Shown: positions 39,801-48,876 of the stretch, piece by piece
Layout: the number at the start of each line of letters is the position of its first letter
How positions within the stretch are numbered: position 1 is the first letter of the stretch
DNA from: Comamonas odontotermitis
GTDB lineage: Bacteria; Pseudomonadota; Gammaproteobacteria; Burkholderiales; Burkholderiaceae_C
Length of the DNA stretch: 64,000 bases
Assembly: GCF_014207855.1 (NCBI RefSeq)
Contig: NZ_JACHKZ010000001.1
Span: forward strand, 1-64,000
Direction of reading: 5' to 3'
The notes under the pieces: model-generated
Database searches by the model: none
The model's input: the letters and a program-made list of their open reading frames with translations, nothing else
Told to the model about the DNA's origin: nothing
Made by a program: the position numbers and the translations under genes

Positions 39801-41095
39801 TCGCCACGCTCCTGTTCATAGGCTTTATCGCGTTGATGCTGATCGGCGTTCCCATCGGCGCCGCACTGGGGTTGGCCGGTGCTGTGGCCATTGCGCTTGC
39901 CAATGCCGACGCGCAATGGTTCGGCCTGCTGGCCGTGCCACAGAACTTCTATGCGGGCCTGGGCAAATACCCGCTGCTCGCCATTCCGATGTTCGTGCTG
40001 GTGGGCTCCATTTTTGACCGCTCCGGCGTTGCGCTGCGGCTGGTCAATTTTGCGATTGCCATTGTGGGCCGCGGCCCCGGCATGCTGCCGCTGGTGGCGA
40101 TTGCCGTGGCCATGTTCCTCGGTGGTATTTCGGGCTCTGGCCCTGCCAATGCGGCTGCCGTTGGCGGCGTGATGATTGCCGCCATGAGCCGCGCGGGCTA
40201 CCCCGGCAGCTTCTCCGCCAGCGTGGTGGGAGCAGCGGCGGCCACGGACATTCTGATTCCGCCTTCGGTGGCCTTCATCATCTACTCGGTGCTGGTGCCC
40301 GGCGCCTCGGTGCCTGCGCTGTTTGCCGCAGGCATGATTCCGGGCGTGCTGGCAGGGCTGGCGCTGATCGTTCCGGCCGTGTGGATGTCGCGCAAGCACA
40401 AGATGGGCGCGCTGGAGTCGAGCCTGCCGCGCCCGCCATTCTGGAAGAGCCTGCGCGAAGCATCCTGGGGCCTGGCCGCGCCGGTGCTGATTCTGGGCGG
40501 CATGCGCATGGGCTGGTTCACCCCGACCGAAGCGGCTGTGGTCGCGGTCTTCTACGGCCTGTTCGTCGGCATGGTGATCCACCGCACCATCGGCCTGCGC
40601 GATCTGTTCCCGATCCTGCGCGAAGCGGGCGAGCTGTCGGCCGTCATTCTGATCGTGGTGTCACTCGCCGGTATCTTTGCCTTCTCGCTCTCGACGCTGG
40701 GCGTGATCGATCCGATCACCACGGCCATCGTCAACTCGGGCCTGGGCGAATGGGGCGTGATGGCGCTCCTGATCTTGATGCTGATCACCGTCGGCATGTT
40801 CCTCGACGGCATCTCCATCTTCCTGATCTTTGTGCCGCTGCTCATGCCCATCATGCAGCACTACCACTGGGATCCGGTGTGGTTTGGCGTGATCCTGACC
40901 CTGAAGGTGGCGCTGGGGCAGTTCACGCCGCCGCTGGCCGTCAACCTGATGGTCAGCTGCCGCATCGCTGGCGTGCGCATGGAATCTACCGTGCGCTGGG
41001 TCGGCTGGATGCTGTTTGCCATGTTCTGCGTGATGGTGCTGGTGATTGCCTTCCCGCAGCTCGCCCTGTGGCTGCCCGCCAAGCTGGGTTATTGA
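39797..41095 (+). CDS. dctM: TRAP transporter large permease (DctM family)
   Basis: The 432-residue channel subunit has about 12 membrane segments. DctM hallmarks are LPLVAIAVAMFLGGISGSGPANAAAVGGVMI (core GGISGSGPANAAAVGGVM), ATDILIPPSVAFIIYSV, WFTPTEAAVVAVFYGL and FTPPLAVNLMVSCRIAGV. Together with DctQ and the binding protein encoded 75 bp downstream it forms a complete TRAP system. Translation is coupled to dctQ by a four-base overlap. Confidence 0.93.
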   Translation: MIATLLFIGFIALMLIGVPIGAALGLAGAVAIALANADAQWFGLLAVPQNFYAGLGKYPLLAIPMFVLVGSIFDRSGVALRLVNFAIAIVGRGPGMLPLVAIAVAMFLGGISGSGPANAAAVGGVMIAAMSRAGYPGSFSASVVGAAAATDILIPPSVAFIIYSVLVPGASVPALFAAGMIPGVLAGLALIVPAVWMSRKHKMGALESSLPRPPFWKSLREASWGLAAPVLILGGMRMGWFTPTEAAVVAVFYGLFVGMVIHRTIGLRDLFPILREAGELSAVILIVVSLAGIFAFSLSTLGVIDPITTAIVNSGLGEWGVMALLILMLITVGMFLDGISIFLIFVPLLMPIMQHYHWDPVWFGVILTLKVALGQFTPPLAVNLMVSCRIAGVRMESTVRWVGWMLFAMFCVMVLVIAFPQLALWLPAKLGY

Positions 41096-41170
41096 TAAGA
41101 ACATGCGGAAGCGCTTATCCCAAAAGCGCTGGCCGCTCACTTTTTTGTATCTCAACAAGGAGACTTTCTG

Positions 41171-42208
41171 ATGAAAACCCGCCAATTCCTCGCCACCACG
41201 CTGGCCGCAGCTGCTGCGCTCTGCCTTGCTGCCCCTGCCGTGCATGCACAGGGCAACTACAAGAGCGAATACCGCATGTCGCTGGTGCTGGGCACCGCCT
41301 TCCCCTGGGGCAAGGGCGGCGAAATCTGGGCCAACAAGGTGCGCGAACGCACACAGGGCCGCATCAACATCAAGCTCTACCCGGGCGTGTCGCTGATCCA
41401 GGGCGACCAGACGCGCGAGTTCTCCGCGCTGCGCCAGGGTGTGATCGACATGGCTGTCGGCTCCACGCTGAACTGGTCTCCCCAGATCAAGGAATTGAAT
41501 CTGTTCGCCTTGCCCTTTCTGATGCCCGACTATGCTGCCGCCGACGCGCTGACGCAGGGCGAGCCCGGCAAGCGCCTGTTTGCCCGCCTGGAGAAAGCCG
41601 GTGTGGTGCCGCTGGCCTGGGGTGAAAACGGCTACCGCGAAATCTCCAACTCCAAGCACGCCATCAAGACGCCTGCTGACCTGAAGGGCCTCAAGATCCG
41701 CGTCGTCGGCTCGCCATTGTTTGTAGACACCTTCACCGCACTGGGCGCCAACCCCACGCAGATGAGCTGGGCCGATGCCCAGCCTGCCATGGCCAGCGGC
41801 GCCGTGGACGGCCAGGAGAACCCCGTGGCCGTGTACCAGGCTGCCAAGCTGTACACCGTGGGCCAGAAGCACATGACGCTGTGGGGCTACATCAACGATC
41901 CGCTGATCTTCGTCGTCAACAAGGACATCTGGAACAGCTGGACCAAGGCCGACCAGGACATCGTGCGCCAGGCCGCCATCGAGGCGGGCAAGGAAGAGAT
42001 CGCCATCGCTCGCAAAGGCATGATCGAGGCCGACAAGCCACTGGTCAAGGAACTGGCCACCAACGGCGTGACCGTGACCCAGCTGAGCCCCGCCGAGCGC
42101 GATGCCTTTGTGAAGGCCACCCGCCCTGTGTACGACAAGTGGAAGCAGCAAGTGGGCGCCGATCTGGTCGAAGTGGCAGAAAAGGCCATTGCTGCACGCA
42201 AGCAATAA
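41171..42208 (+). CDS. dctP: TRAP transporter periplasmic binding protein (DctP family)
   Basis: A 345-residue secreted protein with signal peptide MKTRQFLATTLAAAAALCLAAPAVHA. The DctP fold follows: LGTAFPWGKGGEIWANKV, IKLYPGVSLIQGDQTREFSALRQGVIDMAVG in pieces, LKGLKIRVVGSPLFVDTFTALGANP with the conserved carboxylate-binding Arg in KIRVVG, and MASGAVDGQENPVAVY. The substrate is probably a carboxylate. The gene is preceded by AAGGAGA and has a strong terminator. With a HpaI-like aldolase next door, an aromatic-acid or sugar-acid degradation intermediate is possible, but not shown. Confidence 0.92.
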   Translation: MKTRQFLATTLAAAAALCLAAPAVHAQGNYKSEYRMSLVLGTAFPWGKGGEIWANKVRERTQGRINIKLYPGVSLIQGDQTREFSALRQGVIDMAVGSTLNWSPQIKELNLFALPFLMPDYAAADALTQGEPGKRLFARLEKAGVVPLAWGENGYREISNSKHAIKTPADLKGLKIRVVGSPLFVDTFTALGANPTQMSWADAQPAMASGAVDGQENPVAVYQAAKLYTVGQKHMTLWGYINDPLIFVVNKDIWNSWTKADQDIVRQAAIEAGKEEIAIARKGMIEADKPLVKELATNGVTVTQLSPAERDAFVKATRPVYDKWKQQVGADLVEVAEKAIAARKQ

Positions 42209-42261
42209 AAGCTGGCCCCGCGCATGCGCACACGCACGAGCACGGGCAGTGCAAAAAAAGC

Positions 42262-42292
42262 AAAGCCACCGGTTTGCGCCGGTGGCTTTTTC
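42262..42292. terminator. Bidirectional terminator between dctP and the aldolase gene
   Basis: AAAGCCACCGG (42262-42272) pairs with CCGGTGGCTTT (42279-42289), with A- and T-runs on either side. The flanking genes converge. Confidence 0.92.
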
Positions 42293-42319
42293 ATGCGCAC
42301 AACAGCGCAGCTGAGCCTA

Positions 42320-43141
42320 TCAATATGTGTTTTTGACGGCGCCGTCCGTGCCCCGGTAGCTGGCCACCAGTTGCCAGGCTGCGGCATGTAGCAGCATGGT
42401 ATCGGCCCCCACCGCCACAAACTGCGCGCCTGCGGCGAGCCATTTGTCGCCCTGCGCCTTGTTGGTGGACAGAATACCGGGCGCCTTGCCCGCCTTGCGG
42501 ATGCGCGCAATCGCGCCTGCGATCATGGCCTGCACCTCCGGGTGGCCGGGGTTGCCCACATGGCCCATCGATGCAGACAGGTCGGCCGGGCCGATGAACA
42601 CACCATCCACCCCGGGCGTGGCGGCAATCGCATCCAGGTTCTTCATGGCTTCCACCGTTTCGGCCTGCACCAGCAGGCACACCTGGGCATTGGCCTCGTG
42701 CAGATAGTTGGGATAGGCCTGCCAGCGCGACGAGCGCGCGAGCGCACTGCCCATGCCGCGAATACCCTGCGGCGGGTAGCGCATGGCCTGGGCGAGGTGC
42801 GCGGCTTGCTCGGCGGTATCGACCATCGGCACCAGAATGGTTTGCGCGCCAATGTCCAGATACTGTTTGATGAGCACCGCATCGCCCGTGGGCACGCGCA
42901 CTATCGGGTGCGGCGCGGGTATGCCCGGCGGCAGAGCCTGCGTGGCACTGGCTACGGCCTGCAACTGCGCCAGCGTGCTGCGCAAATCATTGGGAGCGTG
43001 CTCGCCGTCGATCAGCAGCCAGTCAAAGCCAGTACCGGCGCTGACCTCGGCTGCATAGCTGTCGGCCAGCGCCAGCCACAGGCCCAGTTTGACTTCGCCT
43101 GCCGCCATGGCTTGCTTGAAGGTATTGATCGGGGTTTGCAT
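42320..43141 (-). CDS. hpaI: HpcH/HpaI-family aldolase (4-hydroxy-2-oxoheptanedioate aldolase-like)
   Basis: The 273-residue class II pyruvate aldolase begins [33 protein letters not shown] (core [12 protein letters not shown]). The catalytic His lies in [10 protein letters not shown], the pyruvate-binding Arg in [20 protein letters not shown], the metal ligands Glu in [10 protein letters not shown] and Asp in [12 protein letters not shown]. Motif [15 protein letters not shown] is typical of HpaI. It cleaves 4-hydroxy-2-oxo acids to pyruvate and an aldehyde. The true substrate in this organism is unknown, since no other homoprotocatechuate genes are present. GGAGAA precedes ATG 43141. It may be cotranscribed with the Bug gene upstream unless the hairpin at 43252-43283 blocks it. 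Confidence 0.86.
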   Translation of the reverse strand: MQTPINTFKQAMAAGEVKLGLWLALADSYAAEVSAGTGFDWLLIDGEHAPNDLRSTLAQLQAVASATQALPPGIPAPHPIVRVPTGDAVLIKQYLDIGAQTILVPMVDTAEQAAHLAQAMRYPPQGIRGMGSALARSSRWQAYPNYLHEANAQVCLLVQAETVEAMKNLDAIAATPGVDGVFIGPADLSASMGHVGNPGHPEVQAMIAGAIARIRKAGKAPGILSTNKAQGDKWLAAGAQFVAVGADTMLLHAAAWQLVASYRGTDGAVKNTY

Positions 43142-43251
43142 GGGTGTTCTCCAGAGAGGCAAGCGCCCTGAGCGCAGCAGGGGGCCTTGAACAGATATGG
43201 GGTGCGATTATGGGCTCGTGTGGCGCGCCAGTCCGTCCCGCGCGCAACTGC

Positions 43252-43283
43252 CTCAAAATAAAACGCACCCGGGCTGGGTGCGT
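43252..43283 (-). terminator. Terminator after the Bug-family gene
   Basis: ACGCACCC (43263-43270) pairs with GGGTGCGT (43276-43283). On the minus strand the stem is followed by TTTTATTTTG. Confidence 0.75.
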
Positions 43284-43346
43284 CAGCGTAATGGCATCGA
43301 CTCTCTTTTTTATAGCAACTCGCGCCTGCCAGTCATGCGCCTGCGC

Positions 43347-44327
43347 TTATTCGATCTTGAACCCGGTGTCCTTCACCACCTTTTTCCAACGATCGGATTC
43401 GGCCTGGATCTGCTGGGCAAACTCTTCTGGCGTCGTCTTGACCGGGATGTAGTCGTACTGCTTGAGCTTGGCCAGCACATCGGGCATCTGCATGACCTTG
43501 TCGATGTTCTGCGACAGGGCGGCAATGACTTCCTTGGGCGTGCCCTTGGGGGCCAGCAGGCCCGCCCAGGAGCTGAACTCCATGTCCTTGATGCCCAGCT
43601 CGTTGAACGTGGGCACATCGGGGAAGGAGGCAGCGCGTTGCGGCAGGATCACGCCCAGCGCCTTGACCTTGCCGGATTTGATCATCTCCACCGCGGCAAA
43701 CGAATCGAACGAGAAATCCACCTCGCCCGCCACCACGGCCTGCATCTGCGGGCTCGTGCCTTTGTACTGCGCATTGATGAGGTGCGGCGCCTTGATCACA
43801 TGCTTGAACTGCTCGGTGATCAGGTTGATCATCGCGCTGCCCGACGAGATGGTGAGCGGCTTGTCCTTGTTCTGCGCCAGCGCAATCAGCTCCTGCATCG
43901 AATTGACCGGCAGATCCTTGCGTGCAATCACGACAAAACCCACCGTGCACACCTTGGCCACCGGGGCAAAGCTGGCGGCAGCTTCGTAGTTGGCCTTGTA
44001 GATGACCGGGCTGAGCGTTTGCGCCCCCGCCGTGTTGAACAGCAGGGTGTAGCCATCGGCTTGCGCACGCGCTACTTCGCCGGTGCCAATCATGCCGTTG
44101 GCGCCGCCCTTGTTGTCGATGACGAAGGAGGCCTTCATCAGCTCGCCCATCTTCTGCATCACCAGCCGCGCCACCACATCGGTGGTGCCGCCTGCCGCAA
44201 AGGGCACGATCACCCGCACGGGTTTGTTCGGGTAGGCCGCTTGCGCATGGGCCCATTGGGGCAAGCCCGCAGTGGCGGCGGCGCCAGCCAGGGTGGTCAG
44301 AAAATGGCGGCGTTGAATGTCGCTCAT
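43347..44327 (-). CDS. Bug-family tripartite tricarboxylate binding protein
   Basis: The 326-residue periplasmic protein starts MSDIQRRHFLTTLAGAAATAG, a Tat-like signal (RRHFL) cleaved near AHA-QAAYP. Bug/TctC signatures are YPNKPVRVIVPFAAGGTTDVVARL (in pieces PVRVIVPFAAGG), VIDNKGGANGMIGTGEVARA, DGYTLLFNT and the late GLLAPKGTPKEVIAAL. Such proteins bind carboxylates; most are orphans, as here, with no TctAB permease in the window. ATG 44327 follows AGGAGAC on its strand. The neighbouring aldolase and TRAP genes suggest a catabolic neighbourhood for organic acids, but the ligand is unknown. Confidence 0.92.
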   Translation of the reverse strand: MSDIQRRHFLTTLAGAAATAGLPQWAHAQAAYPNKPVRVIVPFAAGGTTDVVARLVMQKMGELMKASFVIDNKGGANGMIGTGEVARAQADGYTLLFNTAGAQTLSPVIYKANYEAAASFAPVAKVCTVGFVVIARKDLPVNSMQELIALAQNKDKPLTISSGSAMINLITEQFKHVIKAPHLINAQYKGTSPQMQAVVAGEVDFSFDSFAAVEMIKSGKVKALGVILPQRAASFPDVPTFNELGIKDMEFSSWAGLLAPKGTPKEVIAALSQNIDKVMQMPDVLAKLKQYDYIPVKTTPEEFAQQIQAESDRWKKVVKDTGFKIE

Positions 44328-44558
44328 GGTTTTGTCTCCTAATGCTCGAATGGTGGTTATGGGCCGACTCTGGGCTGATTGTGGGTAGTGCCACCTGCGC
44401 TGTCTAATATCAATCGCCAATGCTGTGATACGTATTCGCTATAGCCAGCAGCACCAGCCTGCTACCTGCGCCGCCATGCTTGCACAGGCGACAAGCCGAG
44501 CACGCCAAACCCACTAGCATGGCTGTCTCCAATGTGTCTCTTTGCGTCCCTGCCAGAA

Positions 44559-45350
44559 ATGAATTCCGAATCTTCCGCACTCTCGCCACTCTCCCTGCTG
44601 CCTGCCACCCAAGAGCTGTTCCGCGCCGACAGCTACCTGCAAACCTGTGACGCCACCGTACTGGCCGTGACCGATGCCGGCATCGTGCTTGATCGGACCG
44701 TGTTCTACCCGCTGGGCGGCGGCCAGGCTGGCGACGCGGGGCTGTTGCGCTGCGCAGATGGCCGCAGCATTGCCATTGTCGATACGCGCAAGGCCAAGTC
44801 GGAAGACGGCCAGCCCCTGCCCCTGGTGCTGCATGTGCCTGCGCAGCAAGACCATGGACTGCGAACGGGCGACCAGGTCACAGCCGCCATTGATTGGTCG
44901 CGCCGCCACCGGCTGATGCGCCTGCATACGGCGTCGCACGTGCTCTGCCACCTGGTGCCTCACCTGGTCAATGGTTGCTCCATCACACCCGATCAGGCGC
45001 GCATCGACTTTGTGACCAATGAAGCCGTCGACAAGGACGCCGTGACCGCAGGCCTCGCCGCCATCGTTGCCCAGGCGCTGCCGGTGCAGATCTCCTCCAT
45101 CACCGATGCCGAACTGGACGCCAACCCTGCCCTTGTCAAAAGCATGAGCGTTCAGCCACCGCGCGGAAGTGGACGGGTGCGCACCGTGCGCATTGGCGGC
45201 GACGGTACGGGAGACATGCCTGCTGTGGACTTTCAGCCCTGCGGGGGCACCCATCTGGCCAATACGTCGGAGATCGGCGCCATCGTCATCAGCAAGACCG
45301 AGAAGAAAGGCGCCAACAGCCGGCGCGTGATCCTGGCATTTGCACTGTAG
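44559..45350 (+). CDS. Alanyl-tRNA editing protein (AlaX-like)
   Basis: A 263-residue stand-alone editing domain related to the C-terminal half of AlaRS. It removes Ser or Gly from mischarged tRNA-Ala. Zinc-site residues are His123 and His127 in LHTASHVLCHL, and Cys228 and His232 in QPCGGTHLANTSEIG. The N-terminal FYPLGGGQAGDAG resembles the AlaRS GlyGly linker region, making it an AlaX-M-type enzyme. The start is ATG 44559; an earlier ATG at 44532 adds nine unlikely residues. Single gene, divergent from the Bug gene. Confidence 0.9.
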   Translation: MNSESSALSPLSLLPATQELFRADSYLQTCDATVLAVTDAGIVLDRTVFYPLGGGQAGDAGLLRCADGRSIAIVDTRKAKSEDGQPLPLVLHVPAQQDHGLRTGDQVTAAIDWSRRHRLMRLHTASHVLCHLVPHLVNGCSITPDQARIDFVTNEAVDKDAVTAGLAAIVAQALPVQISSITDAELDANPALVKSMSVQPPRGSGRVRTVRIGGDGTGDMPAVDFQPCGGTHLANTSEIGAIVISKTEKKGANSRRVILAFAL

Positions 45351-45651
45351 CGCACGAACAACGGGCATCTTCAGCTATCGTTTTTACAGCGAATCAACAC
45401 AGAGAAATTGTGCCCCGGATAAAACCCACAACCAAGGGTAAATACCAGGGCCATCTGTCACATATTTGTAAAAGTTCCGAGCTTATTGGACTCAAAAACG
45501 AAACAATGCGTCTTCAATTTAGTGATTTATCTGCATTCGTACCAAAACTAAACTTCATTCCATCGTTAAACAAAACGCTGCAGCGCAAAGACGCACAGCG
45601 GGCGATACGGCCGGCCATGTGACCTGCCGCGACTTTGAAAGGAATGAAAAA
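45351..45651. other. Intergenic leader region of DUF4148 copy 2
   Basis: It has no gene. The last 47 bases (45605-45651) resemble the leader of DUF4148 copy 1 (18178-18224), sharing CCGGCCATG/GGCCATG, GACCTGCCG/GACCCGCCG and AAAGGAAT. The AT-rich section at 45460-45570 probably carries the promoter. Confidence 0.6.
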
Positions 45652-45951
45652 ATGAACGCACGTATTCTCGCTATCGCCGCTACCCTGGCTCTGGGTGCCA
45701 CCGTTGCCAACGCCAACCCCTTTGAAGGCGACCAAGCCATTGCTGCCCGCGCCACTGCCACCAGCGCCGTGAGCCGCGCCGACGTGCAAGCCCAGCTGGC
45801 CGACGCACAGAAGAACCACACCATGGTGGTGCAAGGCGACAAAGTGGCCGTGAACGCCTATGAAATGGGCAAGGGCCAACTCAGCCGCGCTGAAGTGACC
45901 CAGGCTGCTCACCAGGCCATGGTCAATGGCTCGATCGTTGAAGGCGAATAA
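45652..45951 (+). CDS. DUF4148 small secreted protein (copy 2)
   Basis: The 99-residue protein MNARILAIAATLALGATVANA-NPFEGDQ has a Sec signal peptide and mature DUF4148 domain (SRADVQAQLADAQKNHTMVVQGDKVAVNAYEMGKGQLSRAEVTQAA in pieces: SRADVQAQLADAQKN, GQLSRAEVTQAAHQAM). It shares MNARI, NPFEGDQAIA, SRA-VQAQL-DAQKN and GQ-LSR with copy 1 at 18225-18548, so the two are paralogues. AAAGGAAT lies 6-13 bases upstream of the ATG. The function is unknown; a periplasmic location is predicted. A terminator follows at 46013-46046. Confidence 0.86.
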   Translation: MNARILAIAATLALGATVANANPFEGDQAIAARATATSAVSRADVQAQLADAQKNHTMVVQGDKVAVNAYEMGKGQLSRAEVTQAAHQAMVNGSIVEGE

Positions 45952-46012
45952 TCGTTTCGAAGAACGGATTTACGTTCTCAGCGCTGGCAGCCCACGATTC
46001 TGCCAGCCACCC

Positions 46013-46046
46013 ACCGGACGGCGTACACACTCCCCGTCCGGTTTTT
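46013..46046 (+). terminator. Rho-independent terminator after DUF4148 copy 2
   Basis: ACCGGACGG (46013-46021) pairs with CCGTCCGGT (46034-46042), followed by TTTT. An additional stem GCTGGCAG/CTGCCAGC lies just upstream (45983-46008 region). The rest of the 348-bp gap to the next gene holds nothing recognisable. Confidence 0.85.
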
Positions 46047-46299
46047 CTTTGCCAGATCAACACGTCGGCAGGCTGCTGTTCTTACGAACGGCAGCCTTTT
46101 CTTTTGAGCCTTTGCGCAGCTCCCCCTTGCATCGGAACACCGAAAGGGAACCAAACCCATTGACTGCAGCTCCGAGAGGGAGTGACTAACATGGTCAGCG
46201 CGCCAGTCGACTAAGCTAGCGCATTGGCCACACGGTTGAACGGCGAGGCATCAGGCTGCGCACGAACCAGCCAGGCATTGGAGCGATTTGGGGTTTTAC

Positions 46300-48573
46300 A
46301 TGGCATATGACGGCAAGCGCCTGCCTTTGCGGGCGCTGTTTTTTACTCTTCTTTTCATAGCTACCAGCGCTCTGTGGACGGGCGCTAGTGCCCAGATCAA
46401 ACTTAATATGGGCGGCAGTGGCAACACGGCTGCCATGGACACCCCCGCAAGCAGCAGCAGTGGCGCTGGCAGCTATGTCGTCACCACGCCCCGGGTGCGC
46501 GCCGAGCTGGTGGCCAACGCGCCTGATGGCATCGTGCCGGGCAAATCCATCGAACTGGGCTTGCTGATCGAGCACCAGCCGCAATGGCACACCTATTGGA
46601 AGAACCCTGGCGACTCCGGCCTGCCCACGCAGTTGGATTGGCAACTGCCCCCAGGCTGGGACGCCGCCGAAATCGCCTGGCCCACGCCGCATCCCATCCG
46701 CATAGGCAACCTGGTCAACTATGGCTATGAAGGCAAGGTGCTGCTGCCGGTCAAAGTGCAGATTCCTACCACCTTCGCCGCAGACAGCACCAGCGCCACC
46801 GTGCAGCTCAAGGCGAGCTGGCTGGTATGCCGTGTGGAATGCATTCCTGAGGAAGGCAGCTTCAGCCTGGCCATTCCGGCCAAGAGCAGCACCGGCATGT
46901 ATGCCGCCGACTTTGCTGCAGCACATGCCCAGGAGCCTGTTGCGCTGCAAGGTGAGAGCAGCGCCACCGTGGAAGGCAGCAAGCTGCAGTTGCGCATCTC
47001 CGGCCTGCCCGCTGCGCTGCAGAACCAATCGCTGCAGGTACTGCCCGAAAGCGCCAATACCTTGCACCATGCGATGGAAGCAGGCAAGGACTTCACCCAG
47101 CAGTGGGACGGCGCCGTCTGGACTGCCACCGTACCGCTGTCAGACGCCCGTGGCGACACACCCGCCGAACTGCCACTGGTGCTGACCACCACCGACCGCA
47201 CCGCTGCAGGCAACGCCGTTGCCTGGCGCACCGTCGCGCCCATCAGCGGCCAATGGCAAGCCGCTGCCGTAGCGCAAGTCTCGCCCGAGCTGGCTGCCGC
47301 ATTGGCCAAAAATGCTGAGCAGCAAGGCGCTGCCCCAGCGGCTCCGCCAGCAGCGTCGGGCAGCCTGTGGCTGGCTTTGCTGGGCGGCCTGGTTGGCGGC
47401 CTCATCCTGAACCTGATGCCCTGCGTGTTCCCGATCCTGGCCATCAAGGTGCTCGGCTTCGCCGGCCACGGCAACCAGTTGCGCGAGCAACGCATGGCGG
47501 GCCTCGCCTACACCGCAGGTGTGGTGCTGTCGTTTTTGGCACTGGGCGGCCTTTTGCTGGCCCTGCGCGCCACCGGAGAGCAGCTGGGCTGGGGCTTTCA
47601 GCTGCAATCGCCGCTGGTGGTGGCGCTGCTAGCAACCCTGTTTACCGTGATCGGCCTCAATCTGGCGGGCCTGTTCGAGTTTGGCCATTTTGTGCCCAGC
47701 AGCCTGGCAGGCAAGCAGGCCAGCAATCCGCTCACCAATGCATTTTTGAGCGGCGTGCTGGCTGTGGCGATTGCCTCGCCCTGCACGGCGCCATTCATGG
47801 GGGCCTCCATGGGGCTGGCCATCAGCATGCCTGCAGCGCAAGCGCTGCTGATTTTTGCCGCATTGGGCATTGGCATGGCCCTGCCCTACCTGCTGGCCAG
47901 CTGGGTGCCAGCCGTGGTGCGCTGGCTGCCACGCCCAGGGGCATGGATGGACACGTTCCGCCGCGCCATGGCCTTTCCGATGTTCGCCACCGTGGTCTGG
48001 CTGGTGTGGGTGCTGGGCCAGCAAAGCGGCATCGACGGCGCAGCCACCTTGCTGGCCTTGCTGGTGCTGCTGGCCGCGCTGATCTGGGCGCTGACACTGC
48101 AGGGCCGCACGCGCTGGGTGCTTTCTATTCTTTTGATAGCTGGAGGTGCTTATCTGATAAGCGCCACAGGCAAAAACCTTTCTAATCCAGCACCCCAGAT
48201 CGCCAGCGCAGCCCAACCCAATGCACGCTGGCAGCCGTGGTCGGCGGCGCTGGTGGCAGAGACGACCGCCGCAGGCCGCCCGGTGTTCGTGGATTTCACC
48301 GCCGCCTGGTGCGTGACCTGCCAGTACAACAAGCGCACCACGCTCAGCAATCCCGAGGTGCTGCAGGCCTTTGACGGCAAGCAGGTGACCCTGCTGCGCG
48401 CCGATTGGACCCGCCAGGACCCTGCCATTACAGCAGCCCTCAACCAGCTGGGCCGCAGCGGCGTGCCGGTATATGTACTGTACGCACCGGGCAAGGCACC
48501 AGTGGTGCTGAGTGAGGTGCTGAGCGTGCAGGAAGTGGTGGACGCGGTACAGGCGCTGCCAACCCAGGGCTGA
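46300..48573 (+). CDS. Protein-disulfide reductase, DsbD/ScsB-like
   Basis: A 757-residue inner-membrane protein that moves electrons from cytoplasmic thioredoxin to periplasmic proteins. After a signal sequence (to about 31) comes a ScsB-type N-terminal domain (PQWHTYWKNPGDSGLPTQ) containing Cys177 and Cys181. A membrane domain of about eight helices follows, with redox cysteines Cys375 (NLMPCVFPI) and Cys495 (ASPCTAPFMG). The C-terminal thioredoxin-like domain carries W670-C671-V-T-C674. All three redox centres are present. The N-terminal domain is longer than and unlike the classic DsbD alpha domain, so substrates may differ (ScsC-like or cytochrome c pathways). The start ATG 46300 is preferred to an upstream TTG. 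Confidence 0.9.
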   Translation: MAYDGKRLPLRALFFTLLFIATSALWTGASAQIKLNMGGSGNTAAMDTPASSSSGAGSYVVTTPRVRAELVANAPDGIVPGKSIELGLLIEHQPQWHTYWKNPGDSGLPTQLDWQLPPGWDAAEIAWPTPHPIRIGNLVNYGYEGKVLLPVKVQIPTTFAADSTSATVQLKASWLVCRVECIPEEGSFSLAIPAKSSTGMYAADFAAAHAQEPVALQGESSATVEGSKLQLRISGLPAALQNQSLQVLPESANTLHHAMEAGKDFTQQWDGAVWTATVPLSDARGDTPAELPLVLTTTDRTAAGNAVAWRTVAPISGQWQAAAVAQVSPELAAALAKNAEQQGAAPAAPPAASGSLWLALLGGLVGGLILNLMPCVFPILAIKVLGFAGHGNQLREQRMAGLAYTAGVVLSFLALGGLLLALRATGEQLGWGFQLQSPLVVALLATLFTVIGLNLAGLFEFGHFVPSSLAGKQASNPLTNAFLSGVLAVAIASPCTAPFMGASMGLAISMPAAQALLIFAALGIGMALPYLLASWVPAVVRWLPRPGAWMDTFRRAMAFPMFATVVWLVWVLGQQSGIDGAATLLALLVLLAALIWALTLQGRTRWVLSILLIAGGAYLISATGKNLSNPAPQIASAAQPNARWQPWSAALVAETTAAGRPVFVDFTAAWCVTCQYNKRTTLSNPEVLQAFDGKQVTLLRADWTRQDPAITAALNQLGRSGVPVYVLYAPGKAPVVLSEVLSVQEVVDAVQALPTQG

Positions 48574-48876
48574 GTCTTTCGCTCTGCGGCGCGCCGTAAT
48601 CAAGGCTCGGGCTCGGCCAATGCCTGCACTTCATCAGCTCGGGCAGACTGGGAAATTGCCTCGATATTCATCACATTGCTGGCGTAGCCACCGCGCGGAG
48701 GCAGGCCATCCTGCTGCAGACCCGCGTCTGCCCCATTCAGTGATTCGATAATTTAATAATTTGTCATTTATTGATAAATTTCCTATTCTTTCGATAAGAA
48801 ACTCTGTAGAAACATCAAAGCTTCAATATTCTTGAGCGATTTGACGCCAGAGTATTCATTTCCGAAAGGGGAGCAG
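48574..48876. other. Intergenic, AT-rich promoter zone
   Basis: 303 bp without a gene. Bases 48740-48830 are strongly AT-rich (TTTAATAATTTGTCATTTAT and following) in a GC-rich chromosome, a likely promoter for the surface protein. GAAAGGGGAGCAG at 48864-48876 is its ribosome-binding site. Confidence 0.55.
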
